DNA from: Lepeophtheirus salmonis
Lineage: Eukaryota; Arthropoda; Copepoda; Siphonostomatoida; Caligidae
NCBI RefSeq assembly: GCF_016086655.4
Contig: NC_052136.2
Span: 13,516,001-13,580,000 of the forward strand
Direction: 5' to 3'
Length of the DNA: 64,000 bases
The notes under the pieces are model-generated. The model saw only the letters and a list, made by a program, of their open reading frames with translations. It ran no database searches and was not told the origin of the DNA. This document shows, piece after piece, positions 1 through 11,024 of this stretch; the stretch's first letter is position 1; each line of letters opens with the position of its first letter. Both the position numbers and the translations under genes were made by a program.

Positions 1-1770
1 TCTTGAGACTATATATCACTTTTGAAAGCCAACAGCCATGGTTCATTGTATGTACAACACAGCTCCACGATTAAGGGCATCGCCAAGAAATATATTTATA
101 GTTTTACTAGTCCTCTATTTTCGTTTTTTGAATATTTTTTTTTAAGGATTATCTTTGAAAATTCAATAGGACTATCCTGTATTCTTTCCAAAAGACTGGC
201 CAACTCTTCATCTGCAGTTCCAGTTTTATAGATAGTTTTGTTGATTAATGATCAGAGAACAAAGGAACATCTGGTGACGATGTGGCACCCATACACTCTT
301 GGAAAACAGTTCCAATAACTAATTCCATTATATGGTGCTTTCAACCAAATCGTAGAAGTTTTTTACTTAGTAATTTTTCAAGTAGAAGACAAATTCCACT
401 ATTCTTACCTGTATTTGAACTTGTCGTGTCAACAAACTTTGTTTTGTTTCAATAAATATGGGTGTACTCTTTGTTCAATTTAAAACTCGCTCATAATTTA
501 TTTAATATATCATCAAGTAAAAAGAACAAAAATGTATCAAGTGATATATTTTTTTGTGGGGTACAAACAAAACCATGATTTACTAGATTTTAATTGCTGG
601 TTTTATGTGTTAAAATTGAATTAATATGATCAATTTCCATTAAAAGGTTAGCAATACTATTTTTGATTTAAACGTAATTCCAAATTTTCATATTTATCAG
701 TCGAACAAATGGGTTGCAATATAGAAAGAATTAAAAAAAAGGTAATGAGCTAAATATCAATCAACTGCAATTGACGTTATTTTGAACATTTAAACATTAT
801 TTTTGTTGAAATAATTATAAAATATTCTATTGTTTTGAACAAAAAAGCTGTAATTTGAAGTATATGGACAGTATGCAACGAAATACTCTGTTTTTTTCGA
901 TAAATATTTAAATTTTCAATACTTTAGGCTCGTTGAGCTACCTCTAAATATTGTACACACTTTTGAAACTTTTCTTAAATGTTTTTCTTACGGTTAAGAA
1001 CCATTTTTTAAACTAAACCATATACTTTAGAAAAAATGATTTTATAGTAACCCTAATGCCCATCCCTATAGTTATTAGGCTATTATTAACATAAAACAGT
1101 CCTTTTACAATAGGGAAGGTGATTGTAAACTACTTTTTTTCATGTTAAACTCCTTGATGCAGTCGGAGAAATGTTTTCCAATACATGTATATATATATAT
1201 CAACACGTTGATATATCCAAAGTTTCATTTCAATTCGAGTTTACTACTCATCTCTCATTTCCCCCTTCAAAAAGGAAAAAAAAATGGAGATAAAGCTTTG
1301 GCATTGAAGCAATCAATGCAGATTGATCAAAAAAGTGAGCAACAGAAAGCGGTGAGTTGTTTTGTAAACAAAAATACCCTAATGTTTTGCAGAAAGTGTC
1401 AGTCACAAATCTGTCGACGTAATCCAATGTATTCTAGTCTGACTCCTATGCTCCAATTCGGCCCCATTATGACTGCAAATGTGAAGAGTTATTCTCTCAA
1501 AACATGCTGCTTCTACTAATAAATTTGATAAGATTGTTGACAAGAGAAAATATCCAAAAATCCTTTTGTTTGGATGTTCAAAATTAAATATATAAAATAC
1601 AATAAATAATAAATCTATATTACCGAGTGAGAACACAAATTTTTTAATAGTAGGACTAAATTATGAAAAACGTGACTTTTATGGAATGAGGAAGAGACAA
1701 ATCCAAACCAATTTGTGATATCTTTAAATACGTTATTTAGCTATATATTGTATTCAATATTTTATCCATT
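1..1770. other. AT-rich stretch without a recognisable gene
   Basis: No domain or convincing exon is visible. About 985-1060 resembles 2372-2445 (shared core 'gaaccattttttaa' followed by a related AT-rich tail), so part of it is dispersed-repeat sequence. An ORF at 1142-1519 contains a possible 41-bp intron (GTGAGT at 1352, TTTTGCAG ending at 1392), but the translation matches nothing I recognise. Confidence 0.5.
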
Positions 1771-1779
1771 GAAAGCAAT

Positions 1780-2165
1780 GATAGCCTCAACTGTAAAGGT
1801 TTTTTGTCCTTTATTGTATCACACTGCCATTATGGCAGATCGAAGCACATCCAATTTGGAGTAGAGATGCATTCTTCTCTTAGATACTTCTAATTACAAA
1901 TCCCAGGGAGTTGAGGTTAGGACTGGAGGAGGAGGCTCACATAGAGACAGACAAAAAGTCATCCATATTGTTGCTATATAGTTTTTAGTATTTCTTGGCT
2001 GTAGGGGGATTTAATACCATTTTTCAGTTTGTAGTCAGGCCAGATAGAGATGCTAACGGTTTCTATAGCCTTCTCGGAAATGGAACCGTTGCGGAGAAGA
2101 AGTTAAAATAAACCAGGATAAAATTGTAATTAAATTCACTGTATTTTAATCAAAAAATATAATAA
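1780..2165 (-). mobile_element. mariner transposase C-terminal relic (repeat family A, copy 1)
   Basis: Read on the minus strand, broken frames give the mariner tail: a Pro-rich block corresponding to 'SPDLNPLD' near 1915-1935, then a stretch like 'KLDVLRSAIM' that matches the usual 'NVDSLRSAI' helix region. Stops and shifts are frequent. The same family occurs at 7250-7680 and 52960-53820, with matching flanks such as 'gataaaattgtaattaa'. Only the last third of a transposase remains, so it cannot be active. Confidence 0.6.
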
Positions 2166-2179
2166 GCATTCCGGACCAT

Positions 2180-2570
2180 TAAGATGATTAATAACAATTA
2201 TTCAACAGTTCCAAACCAATCAAAATTCATCTTTGTTGACTACTCAGGATAATTTATTTATAAATTCCCTATTTAAATACAAGTTTTAATTGTTTTAGAA
2301 AAATCCTATTTTAAGGATTTGTGTATTGTAGTCCTCAAAATGGAACGATTTTTTTCATAAAAAAATTGTGGTTGTACAGTTATGAACCATTTTTTAACCT
2401 AAGCCATTTACTTTTCCAAAAAAGTTGATTTTATTTTCACCCTCAGGTAACTGCAATACTTCCAGATGTCTAATAAAAAATCCCTCTTTGAGGAAAATTT
2501 GTTTTGTTTTCGCAGCCTTTTCTTTAAGGATTTCTCATTACGAGAATGTAGTTGAACTAGACTGCAGTAT
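2180..2570. repeat. dispersed repeat downstream of family A mariner (copy 1)
   Basis: Contains 'catctttgttgacta' followed by 'tcaggataatttatttata', also found at about 7807-7845, where it forms the loop and one arm of a large hairpin. Further on, 2448-2560 matches 8226-8320 (shared 'gtgtctaataaaaaatc' with one difference, and 'aggatttctc'). The order of blocks is the same in both places, so this is a degenerate copy of one long repeat. Confidence 0.6.
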
Positions 2571-2640
2571 ACCCTTCAGGGTACGTAGTTCGGTACGGTA
2601 TAATAGTAATATATATATATTTTTTATATGTAATTAATTT

Positions 2641-3410
2641 AGTTTTTCAAATTTTTTCTATATTTTACTCTTTGATAATTTCCTAAATGAAGCTAAATTC
2701 TCTAAAAAAACAAAGGTTGGTACAAAATATACATAGATTATATAATACTATTATGTAAGGAATTTATAAAACTGCAGACGTTTAAAAACCAGAAGTACGT
2801 AGATTCAAATCCACATAAAATTTTCTACCCATTTTGGTCCATGATGCTTCAATGAAATCTTTTTAAATAATACGGATTATTTCGTAGTAACAAAGAACAA
2901 AGAAACCAAATAATTTTTTAATAGTTATTGCCTAAATTAAGGAGTTTATTATTTTTATGGAGTGAGCTTATTTTTCCCCTCTGGCATGTTTGTAATCAAA
3001 ATCATATGTAAACTTGTATTATAAACAAGTCTAAAATAGTAGTAGGGGATATTATACTTTACTAAACAATTTTCTCCAAATCATTTATAAAATTCTTTAA
3101 CAATAGGTCAATTTTTGATGGAGCATCGGGAAAAGTAGAACTATGCCTCATTGTCCAATGGACTCTGTCCTAATGCCCATATAGTTTTTGGCAGAGTCTT
3201 TATGTATGGAAGAGGTTGAGTTCTTTATGGAAATATAGCAGAGATGCAATGGGGAAAGGAAAATTTCTTTGATCCGTCCCCTGATTGGCTAATTTTTACT
3301 CTATCTTATCATTTGATTGTCTTACAAAATCAAAGACTTGATAAAAAATTAAATATAAATATCTGTTTAAGAAAAAATCTGGGAGTGGTTAAAAAATTAA
3401 ATGATGATCT
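2641..3410. other. AT-rich stretch, nothing recognised
   Basis: No transposase, LINE or exon-like signal could be made out on either strand. 3120-3300 is slightly GC-richer but its six translations are broken and unrecognised. Confidence 0.45.
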
Positions 3411-3419
3411 AAGTTAGGT

Positions 3420-3715
3420 AACTGTGGGAAAAGTCTGTATACTGCAAGTCGGAGTTCAGTCTCAAGTCTTTGCTGTTGTATCCAAGAAAATAAATATTTT
3501 TATTGAGTATAATTCAAGTCCTCCGAAAATAAAATACTTTTTATGAGTATCTGAAGTTAATTCCAGTGAAATAATTGAAATAAATTTAGAGTTTAGGGGG
3601 AGTCGTGAGTCTTAACTTTTGAGTCTAAGTCAAGATTTGCGTTTTTTATTGTTTGATTAAGCCAAGTCGCAAGTCTAGAAAATAGAGAATCGAGTCAAAG
3701 TTTCCAACTCTGGTT
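3420..3715. repeat. degenerate AAGTC-rich repeat, possibly a MITE
   Basis: The motif AAGTC/GAGTC recurs irregularly (for example 'tctcaagtct', 'gtcgtgagtct', 'gccaagtcgcaagtct', 'atcgagtcaaag') and the block ends with 'tttccaactctgg'. Blocks of this style are common in nonautonomous DNA transposons of invertebrates; that reading is inference. No target duplication was identified. Confidence 0.45.
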
Positions 3716-3720
3716 TGAGC

Positions 3721-4440
3721 CGTACGGTATTAAAAAAATCATTAAGACTTTCAAAAATGAGCAAAACTGGATGCTCAAAATCAAATACATTTTTATTTAA
3801 AACATAGACTAAATAAAGAAATTCATTTGAATTTCTTTATACAAAAATAAATTTAAAGGACATTTTGAATATCATTATATATGTTTTAAATATTTTATTT
3901 TATAGTCGAATTGATAAGAAGTATGAGTCAAGAGAAAGAAATTCAAAATTGCTTAGAAATTTACAATAAATGATTAAAACATCGATATTTGCTTCCATTG
4001 CCCAAGGGATATGAGGTTTCGGATAAACATAGTATTTAGATTTCTATTAATGTTGAGGTTTTTTTAGAAAGAAAAAATTATTCCTCAAAATTTATCTTTA
4101 ATCTCGTGAGAAGAAATGTTGTTCACTTTCCTTAAAGCTCCTCAAAATTACTGTCATGCAAAAGAAAAAGAAGAGGCGAAGGGGTACTACTATGATTTCA
4201 TAGTTCTGCTTTGCCCGTTTGCCATATGCTCCACCAAAAGTTCCCCAATAGTTATTATTTGAATTAAATTTTGTTATTTTTTGTGTTGGACTATTCTTAT
4301 TTAAGGAAAATGACTTTCTTTTTTCCGTTTTATGAATCATGCTATTATATTCCTTTTTTAAAAATTTTCATAAAAATATTGAACGCAGTGCCATAAATTT
4401 TGGAAAGATAACAGTCTAAATTAATGTCTTAAATATTACA
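3721..4440. other. unassigned stretch
   Basis: Mostly AT-rich. The 4098-4340 interval is open on the minus strand and its translation contains 'GAYGKR', which superficially looks like an amidation-plus-dibasic cleavage site. There is no signal peptide and no second peptide copy, so no gene is called. Confidence 0.4.
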
Positions 4441-4443
4441 ATA

Positions 4444-4570
4444 TTAAAACTCAAAATTTGAGCCCGCAGCTGCAAAGCATTTTTTGAAAGGAGGGCGAAA
4501 ACTCCGACCAGCCTGACGGACTTTTTCCGTTCAATTTCAGCCATTTCCCGGATCATGGAGTCTTACTTCC
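4444..4570 (-). mobile_element. mariner transposase C-terminal fragment (family B, copy 1)
   Basis: About 125 bp nearly parallel to 10470-10590. The shared blocks are 'aaaactcaaaatttgagccc', 'gcaaaaactccga' and 'tcccggatcatgg'. On the minus strand both copies encode the end of a mariner transposase ('AMIRE', then the region around 'LRAQILSFN'). Only this tail is present here. Confidence 0.6.
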
Positions 4571-4839
4571 AGAGAAGTTGTAGCAAACAAGCTGTATCAC
4601 TAATTATTTTCTTACTCCCTTCCATCTTTTTTTTTTATTGATTAACGTTAACCCTTTTTTTATTAAGAATAAAGAATAATATAAATTACTCTTTATATAA
4701 GAAAAACGACCATATAAGGTCACATGAAATTAGATTAAGATGAACAGAAAGAAATACATTCTCAAAGATATATATCATTCAGCATCTATTTGTTTCTTTT
4801 CGACTCCTTCACATTGATACTCCAAAGTAACGACTGATC
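4571..4839. other. AT-rich spacer
   Basis: Contains T-runs near 4628-4640 and no recognised element. Confidence 0.4.
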
Positions 4840-6050
4840 CCGAATGAAGTGCAACTTTTTTACGAAAAAAAGAGAAGCTAAGAACAAAACAGCGCCAGTT
4901 GGAAGAATAAAGGCAAGTTTAATTCCTAAAATAATTATGGAACAACTTAACCTCCCAGTCTCACAATATGAAATAAATAAATATATCGTAGAAAACGAGA
5001 AAGATTTCAAATTTCCTGGACAATCTTCAATTAGCCAATATACATACTTAGTCTTAGAAAAAGTCTACCGCGAAATTTTCAAATTGGATTTGTGCCTCAC
5101 TTCAGGAATACTGGTATCATTACTATAATTCCCAAAAAGGGGACGAATCCTCTCAATCTCGTCAACTACATACCTATCACACTTCTTGACACTTTTACAG
5201 AAACCCTTAATAAAAACATAACTTAACCCTCCATCTGATCATACTTCCAGCACAGAAGGGATTTATGAAAAGCTGGTTAGCATAAGACGTTCCAAGATCC
5301 TTTTAAGATGCAACCTAAATAGCTATGTCAAATGGAAGAAACTTTGCTGCTGTGCTAATGGATTTCGAAAAAGGCTTTGATTCGATTAGTCATAAATTCA
5401 TAATAAGCCAATTATACAGAGTCGATTTGAGCCATCTCGTGATAGGTCTAATAATTAATGATAAATCATTTAAGACTCTTTTTTTATGTGGATGATATCG
5501 CAATTTTACAACAGGATTACAAAGTTAAGGCAAGTCTCATAAAAAACAGTATTGATGAACTTGCCGAATGAGCATCAGGTTTGATCATAAACATAATTAA
5601 AACAAAATTAGTAATCTCTCTATAAACCAAACTTTCGCCACGCATTCTCAAGCACTTGGTCTCTTTAAAACCCAAGGCCATACTATATACTTCGTTGAAT
5701 ATTACAAAATTAGAAAATATCCGAATCTGGGGTAAACTCCTAGTTCCAAAAATTGACCATCTCTTGAAATACTCAACCTTTGTCCGAAAATACACACAAG
5801 AAATAGAATGTCTCAAGAATAAATTAGGAGATGATTAGCCATCTAACCAATAAGAAAACAAATGACAGTTTATCTCCAATTTTAGATTTAGTTTTTATAA
5901 TAATCTAAAACATAACTTGCTAAAGAGACACATACGTTTGGGCATAACAAATCAAATATGCGTTCTAAAGATCAACTGGATATGGCTTCTTCGACAGAAT
6001 ATTTTCTTGACCGAACGAAGTTTTTAAAATAATAAAAACCTTGGATAATT
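4840..6050 (+). mobile_element. non-LTR retrotransposon (LINE) relic with reverse transcriptase
   Basis: In shifting frames the plus strand gives ordered reverse-transcriptase blocks. First, 'IIPKKGTNPLNLVNY.PITLLDTF' (about 5125-5190) is the usual 'RPI.LL' block. Then 'AVLMDFEKGFDSI' (about 5350-5390) carries the first catalytic Asp, and YVDD at 5485-5496 carries the catalytic Asp pair. The 5630-5990 stretch (translation with 'LGIT', 'ENIRIWGKLL') fits the post-RT region. Several stops and frameshifts disable it, and no endonuclease, poly(A) tail or target duplication was found. The fragment is therefore an old 5'-truncated copy. The clade is uncertain, perhaps L1/Tx1-like as for the copy at 55.6 kb. 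Confidence 0.7.
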
Positions 6051-7240
6051 ATTGGTATAGAATGACAGTAATAATCACTCACCTTTAACCCATACCTTAG
6101 AACTGCAGACATTAATAAAAAAAAGTCTTAACATCGACAGGCGCGAAGAAAAGATTCACAGGAAACATTATCGATTGGGTTATTGATACAGAAACCACTT
6201 CCTTGACTTGTGCTGCTAGTTTCCTTCAACAAGGACCGCCAATTTTCATCTTTTTTGGAATTGATTTAGACGAAAGGAAAAAATCATCAACAAGTTTGTT
6301 GGTGGCAAAGTAGCAAATACCTTAATAGGGAAGAAAAAACAATCAACCCAAGAATAATACACTCAAACACCTTTACTATAGAAGTAATTTTTTTTTCAGA
6401 TTAGCGATATCTTTGAAATACACCAGCAAATCAAATAAAATAGACTGTTGATAATTTTTCTGCAAAAAAAAACCAGTGGAGTCTTCGTTTCATATTTTAC
6501 ATTTTTGTGATCGAGTGAGAACTCGATTATATATGGTGGAGAGTTTCATTACCTATAGGTTTGTCATAAGCCTCTAAGCGTCAGATTGGCTTTTTGTTTT
6601 TTCAATGAGAGGAGAAAATTACCAACAAGTGGAGGTGGTAATATCAAAGACTTTCACGATAATTTAGGACTCTTTTTTCCGCAGGTCTGACCACACAATA
6701 ATCTTGAGATATATGATCACCATGAATTTTTAAATTATTACACACTTTACATATTCATTTTAATGGGAACCCTTCCACACCATCTTTTAAATCTTTCATG
6801 CGTTTTTAAATAACTAGGGAAAACTCAATTTTTTATTGACTTATTAATAATTTAAAATATTAATCTTTAGTCGGATATGTTGAAAGACGAACAATTATTT
6901 ATCTATTGTAATGAGAAAGTCCGAATAAACAACAACAAAAAAAAGAATCAAAATGTCGGAGCAATAAAAAAAATGACAATGCGGTTGTAACCTTCTCCGC
7001 GCGTGTCGGTGCCAATTAGGTGGGGCTGTAGAAAATATGCCAACTGATGTTTTTTCCCCCTCTCCAAAGTATAAATGAACTAAATATACTAATAACTATG
7101 ATTTTAAGCCTTGAATATGCCTGCAACAAGTATCGTTTAGGTATATTGTTAACATTTTTCAAGAGTGATACAGATCGATATATTTTATCTTTTTTTTTTT
7201 TCATTCTAACTACTCAGAAGTATTGCATTAAAAATGATAC
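6051..7240. other. unassigned stretch, possibly LINE 3' remains then AT-rich DNA
   Basis: 6110-6360 has moderate GC and short open segments that could be the decayed 3' end of the upstream LINE, but no motif confirms it. The remainder (6380-7240) is AT-rich with A/T runs. Confidence 0.35.
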
Positions 7241-7249
7241 CAAATAAAA

Positions 7250-7680
7250 AAAGCTAATAAAATATTCTTGAATAAGGGAGTAAACAAATCCATATATCTA
7301 TTCTTCTCTAATAAACTTGAAATTGTACAGTTCATGGGGTTGAGGTCAGGCTGGAGGATGGTCACATAGAGACAGACAAGAAGTAAGCCATGTTGTTGCT
7401 GCAGAATATTTGATTTATTTGGCTGTATGGTGATGTAATTCACTTCTTTCGTTTGTTTTCAGTCCAAATTAAGATACTAACCGTTGTGGAGGAGATGGCA
7501 CACACGTTTTTTTTTGGTTGTAGCTCCAACATTTTTAAACTTAGAGATATGGGGTCAAAACAAAACTTGATTATTTATGTTTCAGCTTTCATTTGGTTAC
7601 GTAATAAAAACGTTATAATTATAAATAACGAGGATAAAATCGTAATTAAGTGCTACTTAATTAAGTAAATACTATTTTAA
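7250..7680 (-). mobile_element. mariner transposase C-terminal relic (family A, copy 2)
   Basis: The minus strand encodes 'LQPDLNPMN' (7320-7350), the conserved mariner 'SPDLNPLD' block with the third-acid region. It is preceded by a degenerate second-Asp block ('QQHG' where 'QQDG' is expected). The flank at 7560-7660 matches 53700-53810 ('tttcagct', 'tcatttggttg/acgtaat'). Stops and shifts are present. It is a truncated relic. Confidence 0.65.
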
Positions 7681-7699
7681 AAAAATCATAAAACAAATT

Positions 7700-7903
7700 G
7701 TTGTATTTAGAGGATTAGAATTTAAAAAATCCTTAAAATATGAGTTTTCTAAATAAATTAAAACTGGTTCCTAAAATAGGGATATTATAAACAAATGATC
7801 CTGAATCATCTTTGTTGACTATTCAGGATAATTTATTTATAATATTCCTATTTTAGGAAATCATATCTGAAGGATTTTTCTATCCTAATCCTTCAAATAC
7901 AAC
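7700..7903. repeat. large imperfect inverted repeat (foldback hairpin)
   Basis: The left arm 7700-7806 begins 'gttgtatttagaggatta' and ends 'tgatcctgaat'. The right arm 7821-7903 is its reverse complement ('attcaggataatt' to 'atccttcaaatacaac'). Apart from a roughly 20-bp extra segment in the left arm, most positions pair. The 14-base loop is 'catctttgttgact'. The arrangement resembles a foldback/MITE element. A single-arm version persists at about 2230-2335. Confidence 0.75.
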
Positions 7904-8225
7904 AACTTTTTTATAATTTTTTTTGGTTTTGTTAGCAGAAATATACTCTACGAATCTTGATAAACATGGGAAATACGAATATTTTCTACAACTACAAAAG
8001 AAAAATACATTCTTTAATTTTCAATAAGTCCCTATACTTTATTTAAGAACATAATGCTATATAGTCCACACACTTCTTCCATTTCCTTAATAAGAGGATT
8101 TTCGTTTATGGAAAAAAATAAAATACGAAATTGCTTTGAAATCCTGGAAATGTTCTTTTATAAATTTGTTATTGTTGAAAATTTTTAATTTTCTAAATTT
8201 CACAGCTTAAATGTAATAAGGATAG

Positions 8226-8320
8226 GTAGTTGTCACACTTCTGGGTGTCTAATAAAAAATCACTCTATGTTTTTTTTTTTGCTTACGCTGTTTTTTTTAG
8301 GATTTCTCGTTACGAAAATA
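8226..8320. repeat. dispersed repeat, second copy of 2448-2560
   Basis: Shares the block 'gtgtctaataaaaaatc' (one difference), a T-rich spacer, and 'ggatttctcgttacgaaaat' with small differences. It lies downstream of the family A mariner and hairpin, in the same order as the first copy. Confidence 0.55.
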
Positions 8321-8329
8321 GAGAGTGGA

Positions 8330-8885
8330 ACCGTCCAGCAAAGAAATTGTAAATGGTAGTTTTGGATCTACTCAACCATTAAATGTAAAGCAAGTCGACA
8401 TCAGAAGATTGGAATAATAGCATCAAAACTACTATAATTTTTTGTACCGATAAATTGTAGGGGTGGATTTATATATAAAACATAAGTATTGATATTGCAG
8501 GGTTGGGCTTTAATTGAGATGAATAATTTTAAATATAACAAGAGATAAATATCGTGTGAAATTGAGCATATTTATATTTATAAAAAAAAAAAAAAAACTA
8601 ACAAGGCAACCTTGACAATTTGAAGAATATTTTGGAGGAGAGAAAGAATAATCACCTGTGACAAAGGAGGAAGGAGAAATGATATAAACAAGGACTTTTT
8701 TAAGGGTTACTCCGATACTCAATTCTACTCTCGGTCCAACAAATAAATACACTTATATATCCGTCTCTTATTGCTACATACGAATGTTCAATCAGGTCTT
8801 GAATACCATTGAATGTAGTAAAAAAGAATGGTCACTACTTAGGACCTTAATAATAATTATCAATTCAAAAGGAATGGTCGAACTA
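8330..8885. other. AT-rich stretch, nothing recognised
   Basis: Contains an A16 run near 8580-8600 and 'ttgaagaatattttggaggagag' at about 8620. That piece weakly resembles the start of the dispersed repeat seen at 26149 and 48777. Confidence 0.35.
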
Positions 8886-8889
8886 AATC

Positions 8890-9691
8890 ATACTCCTGAT
8901 ATTTATCTTGAACTATAGCGTTTATTTAACGCTGAACAACAATAGAGAACGACTATAATTTGCTTGTCTGTTTTCACTTTTGGATCCAAAATAGAGTCTA
9001 CACAATAAAAATATTTGCTTATCTTAATTACATCTCTCCTTGCAAAGAAAGATCCCCCTTTATGTTGATTCCAAAGCCTAAATCTAAAAGGCTATTACGT
9101 GTCCAAACTCACAAGAGTGGGATTAAAGTATTTTGAGAAAATCAGAGCCCTTATGGTAATGTTTTCATATGAGATCCTGGATAATTTATTAACAAGGATC
9201 TTCTATTTGAAATTCAAATCCGATTAAAAGCAACCCTTAGAGAGGCAGTCCTATTTTATATCCATACGGACACAACTTTTCAATTTGAGAGAAGTCCAGT
9301 TGCAAGGGAGTTATAGAAACAAAGAGAAGATAAGTATGAATGACGATGGTTAGTAAAGTGGAAAAGCAGCTCTTCCCCGGAGTTTTCTAGAGTTATCCCT
9401 GATGCAGAGATCCTTAGGTAGATCTAAGCATACATTATCTTTCCCGCAATGGAGACTAATTTAGCTGATTTATTGATGAAGTTGGGAATGTTGAAAGCAA
9501 GAGAAGAGCAAGTTATTTCACTCTGATGTGACTCCTGATCCGTTGACTTTGTAATGTTTCCGCCATGAATTTGGCAAAATGTGAACGTGTCATAGGCCAT
9601 TCCCTCTTGGCAGCATTTAGGGAATGAAGCCTATCCGTTGCTTGAAACTGAGTGAATAAAGTAATTGCAGAAGGAGTATAAATGCTTTCAT
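8890..9691 (-). pseudogene. decayed duplicate of the Methuselah-ectodomain-like gene at 44180-45118
   Basis: On the minus strand, ATG at 9691-9689 opens 'MKAFILLLQLLYSLSF', nearly the signal peptide of the gene at 44180. The first CC motif region ('CCQEGMAYD'), the block 'INKSAKLVSIAG' and the 'NSGEELLFHFTNHR' block all align with the intact gene. So do 'GLPL', 'HKGSDFLKIL' and 'CVDSI.DP' further on. Internal stops (for example after 'KIMYA'), frameshifts and loss of part of the middle disable it. Homology continues upstream of the ATG into the intron of the intact gene ('aatatttttataa' and following), which argues for duplication at DNA level and not for a processed copy. The intron acceptor AG of the intact gene reads AA here. 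Neighbours are only transposon relics. Confidence 0.85.
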
Positions 9692-10440
9692 AATTGAAAT
9701 CTAGGAGAATATATAAATATATTCATTCAAATTAAGTTAGAATTTTTCAGCTTATAAAAATATTCTTTTGTTTAGATAAAAGTAGCATTTAAACGCTTTC
9801 AATAACATACATTGAAATTTGTACTCCTGCAACAAGTCCATTAATTCAAAAATGAGTCAAGCGACCTAAATAATAGTTCTGTAATTGTTAACATCCGTAT
9901 TTAATAATGTATTCAATCATCACATTCGACACAATATTTACAAGCAAATATAAAAGAGGAGGAAGTGACCTGACTCCAAGGCTTCCTCTGCAATGATAAT
10001 TTTATTGGACAACAAATTAATATCCATTCCAGCAATACATGTTGCAAAAAAAACAAAAAACACAAAAAACAAACTGTGTAATTCTAATTTGAAAAAAATG
10101 AAATTCAGTAGCTTAAAAGCGATTAATGGGAAAATAATCTTTTACTCTTTTAATAAAAGATTCAAGATTACTCAAACAAAGCCATTTCATATCAAATTGA
10201 GATTTTTCTAAATCTCAATCTATTCAAATATCACAGTTTTTCTTGGACATCAAGTTGTTTTCAATACAAGTGTTCAGTTATTTCCGATTTGGTAACAGTA
10301 AATATTGCAATACTAAAATAATCTATTTGATGTAAAAACTATATTTGAAGTCAATGGTGGCTATAAAAACCCCTTTTTTCAGTATAGAAAATAAGTCTGT
10401 GGAAAATAATACAAAAATAAAATTATTAATATAATTCAAT
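9692..10440. other. AT-rich stretch; first ~80 bp are duplicated intron
   Basis: 9692-9775 aligns with the intron just upstream of 44180 on the opposite strand. The remainder is AT-rich and A-rich (10040-10070) with no recognised gene. Confidence 0.5.
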
Positions 10441-10459
10441 TTTTTTATTATTGAGTATA

Positions 10460-11016
10460 TATATAATTAAATTAAAACTCAAAATTTGAGCCCTTAGCTG
10501 CAACACATTTTTTGAAACAAGGGCAAAAACTCCGATCAGCCCATAATATTTTTTCATTTCAATTTCCCCCAATTCCCGGATCATGGCGTCCTTGAGTGCA
10601 AACATACTTGAATGGCGCATGTGGTAAGCCTTCCTTTCAGGTTAGGTCCAAAAATAAAATAAAACCTCAAAAGTCTTATGTTTGGGTATGAGGCGGCCCA
10701 CTTTTAAGATTTTTTGGAGGTATGAAAAGAAACACCATGTTGTTGCCAAACATATGCTCCATTTGGATAATTGGTGTCAATCCAGGTATAGAAAACGTCC
10801 TGGAGCACATGAATGTAGGTATTCTTGACCCATTGACAGAGAAAAAGTGGGGTAGTATGACTTTATCATCTAATGATATGACACCCAAAACCATAACTGA
10901 GGCCGGAAACTTGGTTTGTATGAAACCTTCCACTTCCTCAATTGACTCAGCAATCCACTTGTTGTTGTTCCTGCTGTAAGAAGCTTATTGTCGGAGAGTA
11001 AGATACACCCACATCT
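10460..11016 (-). mobile_element. mariner transposase relic (family B, copy 2), interrupted by a hAT element
   Basis: On the minus strand the order is: 'LLSDNKLLT' (about 10985-11010, first catalytic Asp block, usually 'FSDEK.FT'), 'NNKWIAESIEEVEGF', 'KFPASVMVLGVIS', 'KVILPHFFSV', a 'YVWQQHG'-like second-Asp block in another frame (about 10735-10765), then the tail 'LKDAMIRE' and the end near 10475. Frames break repeatedly and part of the third-Asp region is missing. The hAT inverted end begins at 11025, and sequence beyond the hAT (13325-13450) could hold the N-terminal remnant, so the hAT appears nested in this mariner. Confidence 0.75.
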
Positions 11017-11024
11017 ACGTAGAT
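11017..11024. repeat. target-site duplication of the hAT element, left
   Basis: The octamer 'acgtagat' directly abuts the left inverted end. The right flank 13317-13324 is 'acgtagag' (7 of 8 identical). Eight-base duplications are typical of hAT transposons. Confidence 0.8.

Noticed and set aside
1142..1519. 125-codon ORF with a possible 41-bp intron
   Set aside because: The intron would be very short, removing it leads quickly to a stop, and the peptide is unrecognised.
4098..4340. Minus-strand ORF with 'GAYGKR', like an amidated neuropeptide cleavage site
   Set aside because: No signal peptide, no repeated peptide, and the rest of the ORF has no precursor features; one G-K-R is expected by chance.
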